Assembly: GCA_958447915.1 (NCBI GenBank) | Contig: CAUDCB010000084.1 | Coordinates: forward strand, 1-7,973 | DNA: 7,973 nucleotides | Direction: 5' to 3' | Origin: an uncultured Collinsella sp. | GTDB lineage: Bacteria > Actinomycetota > Coriobacteriia > Coriobacteriales > Coriobacteriaceae | Program-made: the position numbers and the translations under genes | Notes under the pieces: model-generated | What the model saw: only the letters and a program-made list of their open reading frames with translations | What the model was told of the DNA's origin: nothing | Databases searched by the model: none | In this document: piece by piece, positions 1 to 6,639 of the stretch | Layout of the letters: every line of letters starts with the position of its first letter | How positions within the stretch are numbered: position 1 is the first letter of the stretch

Positions 1-45
1 GGACTGTAGAGCAGGAAACTTTACCCGCGGACCCCGCCGGGAATA

Positions 46-78
46 GCAAAAGGGCGACCCCTGTCCGGAGTCGCCCTT
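46..78 (-). terminator. Intrinsic terminator of pnp
   Basis: Read on the minus strand, a perfect 9-bp stem (AAGGGCGAC at 78-70 with GTCGCCCTT at 58-50) closes an 11-nt loop and runs into a short T tract (TTTT at 51-48, then GCTATT). It lies 23 bases past the pnp stop codon. The plus-strand orientation has a poorer tail (TTATTGAG), so it most likely ends the pnp transcript rather than something entering from the left. The T tract is only four long and overlaps the stem base, so efficiency is uncertain. Bases 1-45 hold no recognisable gene, only a second imperfect GC-rich hairpin at 24-41. Confidence 0.8.
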
Positions 79-101
79 ATTGAGCTGCTTATGTGCGGCT
101 G

Positions 102-2348
102 TTACTCGGCGTCGTGGTGACGGCGGGGCTTGCGGCCTCCGTTGTCGCCGGGACGGCGCGGGCGGTCGCTGCGCTCGGAGCGCTCGCGGCGCGGACGCTC
201 ACGACGCTGGAAGTGCTCGCCGTCGCCCTCGGAGGCACCCTCGGCACGAGCCGGGGCCTCGGGCTTGTCGAGACGATCGAGCGAGATCTTGCCGCGATCG
301 TCGACCTCGATGACGACGACCTTGACCTCGTCGCCCACGTTGAGGACGTCCTCGACCTTCTCCACACGACCCTTGGCGACGCGGGAGATGTGCAGCAGGC
401 CGTCCTTACCGGGCAGCAGGTTCACGAAGGCGCCGAACGGCTGGATGGAGACAACGCGACCGGTGTACTCCTCGCCCGGCTCGGGAACCTTGATGATGAG
501 CTTGATGCGCTCGACGGCCTGATCGACGGACTCGCCAGTGCCGCCGACAAAGACGGTGCCGTCCTCCTGGATGTCGACCGAAGCGCCGGTCTCGTCCTGG
601 ATGCCGCGGATGACCTTACCGCCAGAACCGATGACGTCGCGGATCTTATCGGTCGGAACCTGGATGGAGACGATGCGCGGAGCGGTGCTGCGCGTGGTAT
701 GACGCGGCTCGGGGATCACATCGAGCATCTTCTGCAGGATGAAGGCGCGACCCTCCTTGGCCTGCTGCAGGGCGCGGGCCAGAATCTCGAAGGTAAGGCC
801 AGTGGCCTTATTGTCCATCTGCAGAGCGGTAATGCCCTCGGTGGTGCCGGTGACCTTAAAGTCCATGTCGCCCAGGAAGTCCTCGAGACCCTGGATGTCG
901 GACAGGACCACGGTCTTGCCCTCCTCCTGGATCAGGCCCATGGCGATACCGGAGACCGGGCGCGTAATGGGCACGCCGCCGTCCATAAGGGCGAGCGTGG
1001 AGCCGCAGGTCGAAGCCATCGAAGAGGAGCCGTTGGACTCCATGACCTCGGAGACGACGCGGATGGCGTAGGGGAACTCGTTCTCGTCGGGAAGCACCGG
1101 AAGCAGGGCGCGCTCGGCCAGGTTGCCATGGCCGATCTCGCGGCGCTTGGGGCTGCCCATACGGCCGGTCTCGCCGGTGCAGAACGGCGGGAAGTTGTAG
1201 TGGTGCATGTAGCGCTTGCCCTCGGTGGGCTCGATGGTATCCAGACGCTGGCCCTCGTTGAGCATGCCGAGCGACAGGACGGAGAGCACCTGCGTCTGGC
1301 CGCGCTGGAACAGACCGGAGCCGTGAACGAGCGGCAGGTAGTTGTCCTTCACCATGATGGGACGGATCTCATCGGCGGCACGGCCGTCGACGCGCTCGCC
1401 GGTCTCGACGACCATGGTGCGCATGGCCTTCTTCTCGAGCTTCTTGAGCGCCACGGGGATCTCGCGCTCCCAAGCGGCCTGCTCCTCCTCGGTGAACTCG
1501 GCGCGGATGGACTCCTTCAGAGCCTCGACCTTGCCGATGCGGGAAAGCTTGTCGGCGTCGCGCAGGGCAGCGGCCATCTCGTCGTAGTGGGCGAAGATGC
1601 GCTCCTGGACCTCCTCGACGGGCTGATCGAGCGGGTACTCCTTCTTGACGATAGCGCCATTGACCTGCTCCCACTCGGCAACGAACTCGTCTTGGGCCTG
1701 GCAGAAGGCAGCGAGGGCCTCCTGACCAAACTTCATGGCGGCGAGCATGTCGTCCTCGGAGATCTCCTCGGCGCCGGCCTCGACCATCGAGATGAAGTCG
1801 GCAGAGCCGCCCAGCTCCAGGTCCAGGTCGGAGTTCTCGCGCTCCTCATAGGTGGGGTTGACGATAAGCTCGCCGGTCTCCACGTTGCGGCCGATACGCA
1901 CGCAGGCAAGCGGACCCTCGAAGGGCACGCCGCCGAGCGTCATAGCCAAAGAGGCGCCCATGACGTTGATGACGTCGAAGGGGTTAACCTGGTCGGCGAC
2001 GAGCGAGGTGGCGACGATGTGCACCTCGTTGCGGAAGCCGTCCGGGAAGCTCGGGCGGATCGGGCGGTCGATCATACGAGCCGTGAGCGTTGCCTTCTCG
2101 CTGGGGCGGCCCTCGCGCTTGAGGTAGCCACCCGGGATACGACCGGCAGCGTACATCTTCTCATTGAAGTCGACGGTCAGCGGGAAGAAGTCGTAATTCT
2201 TGCGCTCCTTGGAGACGACCACGGTGTCGAGCATCGTGGTGTCGCCCTGCTTGACCAGACAAGCGCCGGTGGCCTGCTTGGCAAGCTCGCCGGACTCGAA
2301 GGTGTAGGTCTTGCCGTACAGCTCAAAGGTCTTGGATACGAGTGTCAT
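102..2348 (-). CDS. pnp: Polyribonucleotide nucleotidyltransferase (PNPase)
   Basis: PNPase is the phosphate-dependent 3'-5' exoribonuclease (and reverse polymerase) of bacterial mRNA decay; it acts in the cytoplasm as a ring-shaped trimer. The 748-residue product has the complete family architecture: first RNase PH domain (about 12-145, with GRIPGGYLKREGRP at 69-82 and RMIDRPIRPSF at 91-101), helical linker (about 150-310), second RNase PH domain (about 320-550), KH domain (about 555-617, GSGG loop near 574-577) and S1 domain (about 625-695). The catalytic block is intact: SNGSSS at 438-443, then D490, D496 and K498, which by motif alignment correspond to E. coli D486, D492 and K494. The last 38 residues form an Arg-rich tail (13 Arg), probably an extra RNA-binding extension. 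The ATG is preceded by AAAGGAG four bases upstream. It follows rpsO, as in many bacteria, but an intrinsic terminator and a folded leader lie between them. Confidence 0.98.
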   Translation of the reverse strand: MTLVSKTFELYGKTYTFESGELAKQATGACLVKQGDTTMLDTVVVSKERKNYDFFPLTVDFNEKMYAAGRIPGGYLKREGRPSEKATLTARMIDRPIRPSFPDGFRNEVHIVATSLVADQVNPFDVINVMGASLAMTLGGVPFEGPLACVRIGRNVETGELIVNPTYEERENSDLDLELGGSADFISMVEAGAEEISEDDMLAAMKFGQEALAAFCQAQDEFVAEWEQVNGAIVKKEYPLDQPVEEVQERIFAHYDEMAAALRDADKLSRIGKVEALKESIRAEFTEEEQAAWEREIPVALKKLEKKAMRTMVVETGERVDGRAADEIRPIMVKDNYLPLVHGSGLFQRGQTQVLSVLSLGMLNEGQRLDTIEPTEGKRYMHHYNFPPFCTGETGRMGSPKRREIGHGNLAERALLPVLPDENEFPYAIRVVSEVMESNGSSSMASTCGSTLALMDGGVPITRPVSGIAMGLIQEEGKTVVLSDIQGLEDFLGDMDFKVTGTTEGITALQMDNKATGLTFEILARALQQAKEGRAFILQKMLDVIPEPRHTTRSTAPRIVSIQVPTDKIRDVIGSGGKVIRGIQDETGASVDIQEDGTVFVGGTGESVDQAVERIKLIIKVPEPGEEYTGRVVSIQPFGAFVNLLPGKDGLLHISRVAKGRVEKVEDVLNVGDEVKVVVIEVDDRGKISLDRLDKPEAPARAEGASEGDGEHFQRRERPRRERSERSDRPRRPGDNGGRKPRRHHDAE

Positions 2349-2450
2349 TGTTCTCCTTTACCCCACAGGCCCCTTGCCTGCGGGCTTCTCATGTGACGCG
2401 GGCCCCCTGCCCCCGCCACGCTTCAGAGCGTGATTGTTCACGCCCTTACA
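2349..2450 (-). promoter_or_regulatory. Structured 5' leader of pnp (candidate regulatory RNA)
   Basis: Between the rpsO terminator and the pnp start, the minus-strand RNA can form several hairpins. Closest to the gene is a 9-bp stem (CCCGCAGGC at 2384-2376, loop AAGGG, GCCTGTGGG at 2370-2362, one G-U pair) that ends two bases before the TAAAGGAG ribosome-binding site. Further upstream, TCACGCT (2433-2427) can pair either with GCGTGA (2443-2438) or with AGCGTG (2422-2417), two mutually exclusive 6-bp hairpins. A 5-bp GCGGG/CCCGC stem (2416-2412 with 2402-2398) is also possible. In E. coli the pnp leader is a structured target of RNase III and PNPase autocontrol, and a similar role here is inference. 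I saw no convincing -10/-35 pair, so initiation inside this gap is unproven. Confidence 0.45.
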
Positions 2451-2451
2451 C

Positions 2452-2483
2452 AAAAAGAGCGCCCCGCTGCGCAGGACGCTCTT
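2452..2483 (-). terminator. Intrinsic terminator between rpsO and pnp
   Basis: Starting 14 bases past the rpsO stop, the minus strand reads AAGAGCG (2483-2477), a GC-rich apical part in which CC (2475-2474 complement) can pair further after one mismatch, then CGCTCTT (2461-2455), followed by TTTTTG. A 7-bp stem with a five-base T tract is a good rho-independent terminator. It should separate rpsO from pnp at least partly; the E. coli rpsO-pnp operon likewise has an attenuating terminator between the two genes. Confidence 0.82.
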
Positions 2484-2497
2484 AGCATGTACAAATC

Positions 2498-2776
2498 CTA
2501 CTGGATGTTGTCGCGAATGCCCAGAGCCTTGATGAGCTCACGGTACTCGACGATGTCGTTCTTCTTGATGTAGGAGAGAAGACGACGACGACGGCCGACG
2601 AGCATGAGCAGGCCACGACGGGTGTGGAAGTCCTTCTGGTGGGACTTCATGTGCTCGGTCAGCTCCTTAATGCGCTCGGACAGGATGGCGACCTGAACCT
2701 TGGGGTTACCGGTATCGACCGGGGAGTTACCGAACTGGGCGGTCAGCTCCGCCTTGCGCTCTTTGGAAACAGTCAT
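2498..2776 (-). CDS. rpsO: 30S ribosomal protein S15
   Basis: S15 binds the three-way junction of 16S rRNA (h20-h21-h22) early in 30S assembly and nucleates the central platform. The 92-residue product has the expected length and the family's four-helix layout: DTGNPKVQVA at 21-30, H42 and H46 ahead of the rRNA-contacting block KDFHTRRGLLMLVGRRRR at 48-65, and YIKKND at 69-74 before the last helix. The classic DHHS block reads DFHT here, with Phe at one His and Thr at Ser. The reading frame is open to 2872, but the start is set at ATG 2776: it gives normal S15 length and is preceded by GAAAGGTGA at usual spacing, whereas the extension lacks S15 character. It is separated from recO by a 138-base gap and followed by its own terminator, so it probably forms its own transcription unit. 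Confidence 0.97.
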   Translation of the reverse strand: MTVSKERKAELTAQFGNSPVDTGNPKVQVAILSERIKELTEHMKSHQKDFHTRRGLLMLVGRRRRLLSYIKKNDIVEYRELIKALGIRDNIQ

Positions 2777-2875
2777 TGTTTCACCTTTCGTTTCGCGTCG
2801 CCTGTGGGCGACTCCATTCGCCTCGGACTGGGAAGCCGCCGGTGGAGCGAACATCCAAGGTCGAGGTACCAACAG
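2777..2875 (-). promoter_or_regulatory. Structured 5' leader of rpsO (candidate S15 autoregulatory leader)
   Basis: On the minus strand the leader contains a perfect 6-bp hairpin just upstream of the ribosome-binding site (GTCGCC at 2812-2807, tetraloop CACA, GGCGAC at 2802-2797). Before it lies a longer imperfect hairpin whose base pairs TTCGCTC (2851-2845) with the segment at 2824-2817 through one bulged base. GGCGA (2822-2818) could instead pair with TCGCC (2811-2807), so the two arrangements compete. S15 is known to repress its own translation through mRNA leaders that differ between phyla; assigning that role here is inference from position and structure only. Confidence 0.4.
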
Positions 2876-2881
2876 GTCGGT

Positions 2882-2890
2882 ATGTTACCA
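2882..2890 (-). promoter_or_regulatory. Possible extended -10 promoter for rpsO
   Basis: Just past the recO stop the minus strand reads TGGTAACAT, a TGn plus a four-of-six match to TATAAT. No -35-like hexamer is visible about 17 bases upstream (the sequence there is GCGCAG). If used, initiation near 2875 would give a leader of about 100 nt that contains both rpsO hairpins. The call is weak and rests mainly on position and on the need for a start site in a 138-base gap. Confidence 0.25.
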
Positions 2891-2914
2891 CAAGCGGCGC
2901 GCGCCTGCGCATCA

Positions 2915-3664
2915 TCACCGACCCAACATGAATTCCATCGCACGGAGCCGCTGATCGGTGTGCGTGGCGGCCCAAACATGCGAAAACCCCAGTAAAAACG
3001 CAGCCGTATGCGGATCGATCTGCTCGTCCATAAGGGCATCGAATGTCATGGACATCAGAGCGCGCAGCCATGCGACCTCGCCGGTCGACACCAGCTCGGC
3101 ACCAGGCACGCTCGACGCGCACGACCCGCACATGAGACCGCCCGCCTGGGGCGAAAAATATGACAGCATGGGATCGCCGCACGAGACGCAAGCCGTGAAA
3201 TCAGGTCGGTAACCAACGTGCGACAGAAGTTTAAAGACAAAGGCCGCCACGAGCAGGTCCATATGTGCCGAGTCGAGCCCGCAGCCGACAAGTGTGAGCG
3301 CCCGCTGCGTGATGGCAAAGGTAAATGGATCCTCGGCATCCTCAAACGAGCACACGCGCGCAACCTCGGCAATCGCGCTGGCGGCACAGGTCGTCTCGAA
3401 GTCAGGAGCAGCACCGAGCGGCGCCTCCATAAGCTCCGCCTGAGAAACCACGTCGAGCGAGCGACCATGCGCCAACAGCATATCAACGGTGCAGAAGAGC
3501 TCGCAGCGGGCCGCAAGGCGACCGCCAGGCTTACGTGCGCCCTTGGCCACGGCACGCACCTGCCGCCCCCGTTCGTCGAGCATCGTCAAGATCAGGTCGG
3601 TTTCCTTGAGCTTGGTCTTGTCGAGGACGAGCACCTTTGTGCGATATGTGCGAGAGCCTGCCAT
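2915..3664 (-). CDS. recO: DNA repair protein RecO
   Basis: RecO works with RecR (and RecF) to load RecA onto SSB-coated single-stranded DNA and anneals complementary strands. The 249-residue product has the usual length and order: N-terminal OB fold (about 1-80, opening RTYRTKVLVLDKTKLKETD, with KGARKPGGRL at 41-50), a helical middle, and a zinc-binding knot formed by C159-x2-C162 and C179-x2-C182. All four knot cysteines are present. The ATG lies 12 bases after the era stop and has no recognisable Shine-Dalgarno (upstream reads GCCTCGGCGTTC), so translation probably relies on coupling to era. era and recO are in the same frame with a single TAA between them, which also rules out any longer recO start. 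Neighbouring era-recO is common in Firmicutes and Actinobacteria. Confidence 0.95.
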   Translation of the reverse strand: MAGSRTYRTKVLVLDKTKLKETDLILTMLDERGRQVRAVAKGARKPGGRLAARCELFCTVDMLLAHGRSLDVVSQAELMEAPLGAAPDFETTCAASAIAEVARVCSFEDAEDPFTFAITQRALTLVGCGLDSAHMDLLVAAFVFKLLSHVGYRPDFTACVSCGDPMLSYFSPQAGGLMCGSCASSVPGAELVSTGEVAWLRALMSMTFDALMDEQIDPHTAAFLLGFSHVWAATHTDQRLRAMEFMLGR

Positions 3665-3676
3665 GAACGCCGAGGC

Positions 3677-4747
3677 TTAATCTTCGGCGTTATAGCCAAA
3701 GCGGCGGATCTGCGCCTCGTCATCGCGCCAGCCGGCCTTGACCTTCACGTCGAGCTCCAAAAAGACCTGCGTGCCAAAGATACGCTCAAGATCGCGACGG
3801 GCATCGATGCCGATATGCTTGATCATCTCGCCGCCCTTGCCGATGATGATGCCCTTCTGCCCCTCGCGCTCGACGTAAATCGTGGCGTGCACGCGCAGGA
3901 CCTTCTTAGTCTGCTCGAGCGCGTCACAGATGACGCCCACGGAGTGAGGGATCTCGTCGCGGGTGCGACGCAGAACCTTCTCGCGTACAAACTCGGCCAC
4001 GAGGGTCTCGTCGGACGCGTCGGTGCCCATGTCCTCGGGGAACCAGCGCGGGCCCTCGGGCAAAAAGTGAGCAACGGTCTCAATAAACGCATCGACGTTG
4101 AAGTTCTTGACCGACGACGTCACGATCTCATCGTCGTATTCCATAAGCTCGTGAGCGGCCTTGAGCTGTTCCATAACCTGGGCGGGATCGGCCTCGTCGG
4201 CCTTCGTGAGCACCAGGACCTTTTTGGAACGGGCGCTCTTGACGCGCTCGGCAACCCAGGCATCTCCCCTGCCGATGGGTTTGGTGGCGTCGATCAGAAA
4301 CGCGACGACATCGACATCATTCAGTTCGAACAACGCACTCTTGTTGAGCTCGGAGCCCAGGCCGTCCTTGGGCTTGTGGATGCCCGGCGTGTCAACGAAG
4401 ACCAGCTGGTAACCGGGGCGGTTGACCACGGCGCGCATGCGGCGGCGGGTCGTCTGGGCCACCGGAGAGGTGATGGCGACCTTCTTGCCATAACAGGCGT
4501 TGAGCAGCGTGGACTTGCCGGCGTTGGGGCGACCGACCAGGGCCACGAAGCCGCTGCGGAAACCGGGTTCCAAGTCGCCAAAGCCCGCGAGGCTCTCATC
4601 CTCGTCGCACAGGGCATCGAGTTCCTCGTCGCTCATACCCTCAAACGGATCGAACTCCTCGACCTCGTCAAACGAATCGGCACCTTCAGCCTCGTCCAGG
4701 ACCTCGTCATCCAAAACTCCATCGGTAGGCTGCATATTGTCGGACAT
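3677..4747 (-). CDS. era: GTPase Era with acidic N-terminal extension
   Basis: Era is an essential GTPase that binds the 3' end of 16S rRNA and checks 30S maturation. Motifs: G1 GRPNAGKST (72-80), the switch region SPVAQTTRRR (94-103), G3 DTPG (119-122), G4 TKAD (181-184, Thr in place of the canonical Asn of NKxD), G5-like TSSVKNFNVDAF (210-221), and a C-terminal KH domain with GIIIGKGGEMIKHIG (299-313). The protein is 356 residues against about 300 for typical Era. The excess is N-terminal: residues 1-60 contain 25 Asp/Glu and no Lys/Arg, and the G domain begins near residue 64. The ATG has GAAAGGGA upstream at acceptable spacing; an in-frame Met at residue 5 is an alternative that changes little. 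It follows dgkA by 12 bases and precedes recO. Confidence 0.97.
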   Translation of the reverse strand: MSDNMQPTDGVLDDEVLDEAEGADSFDEVEEFDPFEGMSDEELDALCDEDESLAGFGDLEPGFRSGFVALVGRPNAGKSTLLNACYGKKVAITSPVAQTTRRRMRAVVNRPGYQLVFVDTPGIHKPKDGLGSELNKSALFELNDVDVVAFLIDATKPIGRGDAWVAERVKSARSKKVLVLTKADEADPAQVMEQLKAAHELMEYDDEIVTSSVKNFNVDAFIETVAHFLPEGPRWFPEDMGTDASDETLVAEFVREKVLRRTRDEIPHSVGVICDALEQTKKVLRVHATIYVEREGQKGIIIGKGGEMIKHIGIDARRDLERIFGTQVFLELDVKVKAGWRDDEAQIRRFGYNAED

Positions 4748-4759
4748 GTGAATCCCTTT

Positions 4760-5137
4760 CTAAATAAAGTCGAGCGCGTGGGCAAAGACAAGCAAGCCAA
4801 CGATCGCGGCGGTAATGGAAAGAACGTATACAGAGGCAGCGGCGATATCCTTCGCGCGCTTGGCCAGCGGATGCAGCTCCTGGGTCGCCAGGTCGACAAT
4901 CGCCTCCATGGCGGTATTGCACAACTCGCCGTGAATCACCAGGCCGTAGCAGATGATGACCGTAGCCCACTCGGCAATATCGAGCCCCACGATGCAGCCG
5001 GCAATGACGGTGCACACGCCCGCCACGAGCATGACCTTGATATTGCGCTCGGTCTTGACAGCGGTGACGAAGCCCTCCATGGCGTATGAGAACGACTTTA
5101 AAAAGGACGGATGGTCCTTGTTCGATCCGGGAATCAT
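4760..5137 (-). CDS. dgkA: Diacylglycerol/undecaprenol kinase (DgkA family, Gram-positive type)
   Basis: This is a small integral membrane kinase. Gram-positive members of the family mostly phosphorylate undecaprenol, recycling the lipid carrier for cell-wall synthesis, so undecaprenol is the likelier substrate although the gene is usually named dgkA. The 125 residues carry three hydrophobic segments (about 34-51, 55-72, 100-119) and the signature region E71-L-C-N74-T-A-M-E78 followed by VDLATQELHPLAKRAKDIAA (81-100), including the conserved acidic residues and Lys/Asp positions expected for ATP-Mg binding. The ATG start is preceded by AGGAG, which overlaps the ybeY stop codon, with a 9-base gap. 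Placement between ybeY and era matches the Bacillus-type arrangement. No cytidine deaminase gene (cdd) lies between dgkA and era, unlike in Bacillus subtilis. Confidence 0.93.
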   Translation of the reverse strand: MIPGSNKDHPSFLKSFSYAMEGFVTAVKTERNIKVMLVAGVCTVIAGCIVGLDIAEWATVIICYGLVIHGELCNTAMEAIVDLATQELHPLAKRAKDIAAASVYVLSITAAIVGLLVFAHALDFI

Positions 5138-5146
5138 AGACGGCTC

Positions 5147-5656
5147 CTAGTCGTGGGCATGATTGGTTATGGGGCCGACGTGGACGAGCTTGGGGTCCTC
5201 GCCGCGCTCAAGCGCCAGGTCGCGCAGGATGGCATCCTCGCGTGCCTCCATGACCTCGGCCTCATCGTCCTCGATGTGGTCGTAACCCAGCAGGTGCAGC
5301 ATTCCGTGCACGAGCATCAGTCGGCACTCATCGGCGGGGCTGTTGCCAAAGCCGGGGGCCTGACGGGCAATAACCTGCGGAGCCAGGATAATATCGCCGA
5401 GCTCGAGCGTCTCGTCGGCGGGAATGTCCTCGTCAAAGGCCGAGTCGCATTCAAACGAGAGCACGTCGGTCGTGCGATCGATGCCGCGCCACTCAAGGTT
5501 GAGCTCGTGCATCTCATCCTCATCGACATACGAAAGGGAAATCTCGACCTCACGCTCAACACCCTCGGCGGCAAGCACAACTGAGCAGATGTGCTCCACC
5601 TCCTGAGCATCGAGCAGCGTATCGAGCTCGGCATCGTTGCTGATCAATACACTCAA
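5147..5656 (-). CDS. ybeY: Endoribonuclease YbeY (16S rRNA maturation)
   Basis: YbeY is a zinc-dependent single-strand endoribonuclease involved in 16S rRNA 3'-end maturation and 70S quality control. The 169-residue product contains the signature HGMLHLLGYDH at 117-127, whose three histidines (117, 121, 127) bind the metal, and the family block RTTDVLSF at 61-68. Length is normal. The start is TTG at 5656: it is preceded by GAAAGGAG with five-base spacing, and the codon overlaps the phoH stop (TTGA), giving a 4-base overlap and tight coupling. No better ATG exists near the conserved N-terminus. Co-location with phoH and era fits a rRNA-processing cluster, since YbeY and Era are known to interact functionally in E. 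coli. Confidence 0.96.
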   Translation of the reverse strand: MSVLISNDAELDTLLDAQEVEHICSVVLAAEGVEREVEISLSYVDEDEMHELNLEWRGIDRTTDVLSFECDSAFDEDIPADETLELGDIILAPQVIARQAPGFGNSPADECRLMLVHGMLHLLGYDHIEDDEAEVMEAREDAILRDLALERGEDPKLVHVGPITNHAHD

Positions 5657-6639
5657 CGGGACTCCTTTCGATCGTGTGCGCGCCGCTCGCGCGCATCGTC
5701 GTATGCATCATAGGCCTCAACGATACGGCCCACCAGGGCATGGCGCACCACATCGGCGCGCTCCAGGTGAGAAAACGCCACATCGTCGACGCGACCCAAA
5801 ATCCTTTCGACATCGGCAAGACCGCCGCGACGACCCACCAGGTCACGCTGGCTCAGGTCGCCGGTAATCACGAACTTGGAATTAAAACCCAAACGCGTCA
5901 GGAACATCTTCATCTGCTCGGGCGTCGTGTTTTGTGCCTCATCGAGCACCACAAAGGCATCGCTCAGCGTTCGACCGCGCATGTAGGCGAGCGGGGCAAT
6001 CTCGATCACGCCGCGCTCCATAAGCTCATCGGTGCGTTCGCGATCCATCATGTCAAAGAGGGCATCATAGAGCGGGCGCATATACGGGTCGATCTTTTCC
6101 TCGAGGGTGCCGGGCAAAAAGCCCAGGTTCTCCCCCGCCTCGACAACCGGGCGCGTCAGGATCAGGCGGCCTACCTCATGGCGCTTGAGCGCGGCGACGG
6201 CGAGCGCCATGGCCAGATAGGTTTTACCGGTACCGGCGGGACCGAGGCCAAACGTGATGGTAGAAGAGCGGATGGCATCAACATAGCGCTTTTGACCGAG
6301 CGTCTTGGGGCGGATGACGCGACCGCGATACGATAACAGCACGTCATCGCGCAGCGACGAGGCATCATGCTCGCCGTCGCGCAGAACGGCCAGACAGCGC
6401 GAGACATCATCGGCAGAAAGCGTGCGCCCGGCAGCAGCCTCACGAAAGGCATGTTCGAAAAAACGCGCGACCAGCTCGACCTCGTCCGAATCGCCGCTCA
6501 CGGCAACGCTGTCACCGCGGGCAACCACATGGGCGTGCACCAAGTTCTCGAGTGCACGAAGGACGCCGTCGCCGGCGCCCAAAACGCGCGAGGGGTCGAT
6601 ACCCTCGGGAACGGTAAGTCTAATCTTCGAGGCTTCCAT
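5653..6639 (-). CDS. phoH: PhoH family ATPase (PhoH-like/YbeZ)
   Basis: PhoH-like proteins are cytoplasmic P-loop ATPases, usually encoded next to ybeY and thought to act with it in RNA metabolism; the exact substrate is unsettled. From the chosen start the product is 328 residues: an N-terminal KH-like region (about 1-80), then the PhoH ATPase domain with Walker A GPAGTGKT (133-140), TRPVVEAGENLGFLPG (162-177), Walker B VVLDEAQN (230-237) and the sensor-like TGDLSQRDL (259-267). The frame is open to 6744, but ATG 6639 is preferred: GGGAGG lies just upstream (only 3 bases from GGAGG to ATG, which is tight), and the earlier in-frame Met codons lie within mtaB and have no ribosome-binding site. 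It overlaps mtaB by 20 bases and ybeY by 4. A charged tail rich in Arg and Asp ends the protein. Confidence 0.95.
   Translation of the reverse strand: MEASKIRLTVPEGIDPSRVLGAGDGVLRALENLVHAHVVARGDSVAVSGDSDEVELVARFFEHAFREAAAGRTLSADDVSRCLAVLRDGEHDASSLRDDVLLSYRGRVIRPKTLGQKRYVDAIRSSTITFGLGPAGTGKTYLAMALAVAALKRHEVGRLILTRPVVEAGENLGFLPGTLEEKIDPYMRPLYDALFDMMDRERTDELMERGVIEIAPLAYMRGRTLSDAFVVLDEAQNTTPEQMKMFLTRLGFNSKFVITGDLSQRDLVGRRGGLADVERILGRVDDVAFSHLERADVVRHALVGRIVEAYDAYDDARERRAHDRKESR

Noticed and set aside
24..41. GC-rich imperfect hairpin beyond the pnp terminator
   Set aside because: It has a bulged 7-bp stem but no T tract on either strand and nothing coding nearby; not enough to call a second terminator or another element.
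93..2396. 767-codon open frame on the plus strand antisense to the whole of pnp
   Set aside because: The minus-strand frame encodes a complete PNPase with all motifs. The plus-strand translation is low-complexity (Leu/Gly/Ala/Asp/His-rich) with no recognisable domain, as expected from the GC-rich third positions of the real gene.
2777..2872. N-terminal extension of rpsO to the first in-frame ATG
   Set aside because: The added 32 residues do not resemble S15, and the ATG at 2776 has a good ribosome-binding site and gives the normal length.
3218..5089. 623-codon plus-strand open frame spanning parts of recO, era and dgkA
   Set aside because: It runs antisense across three well-identified genes and their boundaries. 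Its composition mirrors the opposite strand and no motif or ribosome-binding site supports it.
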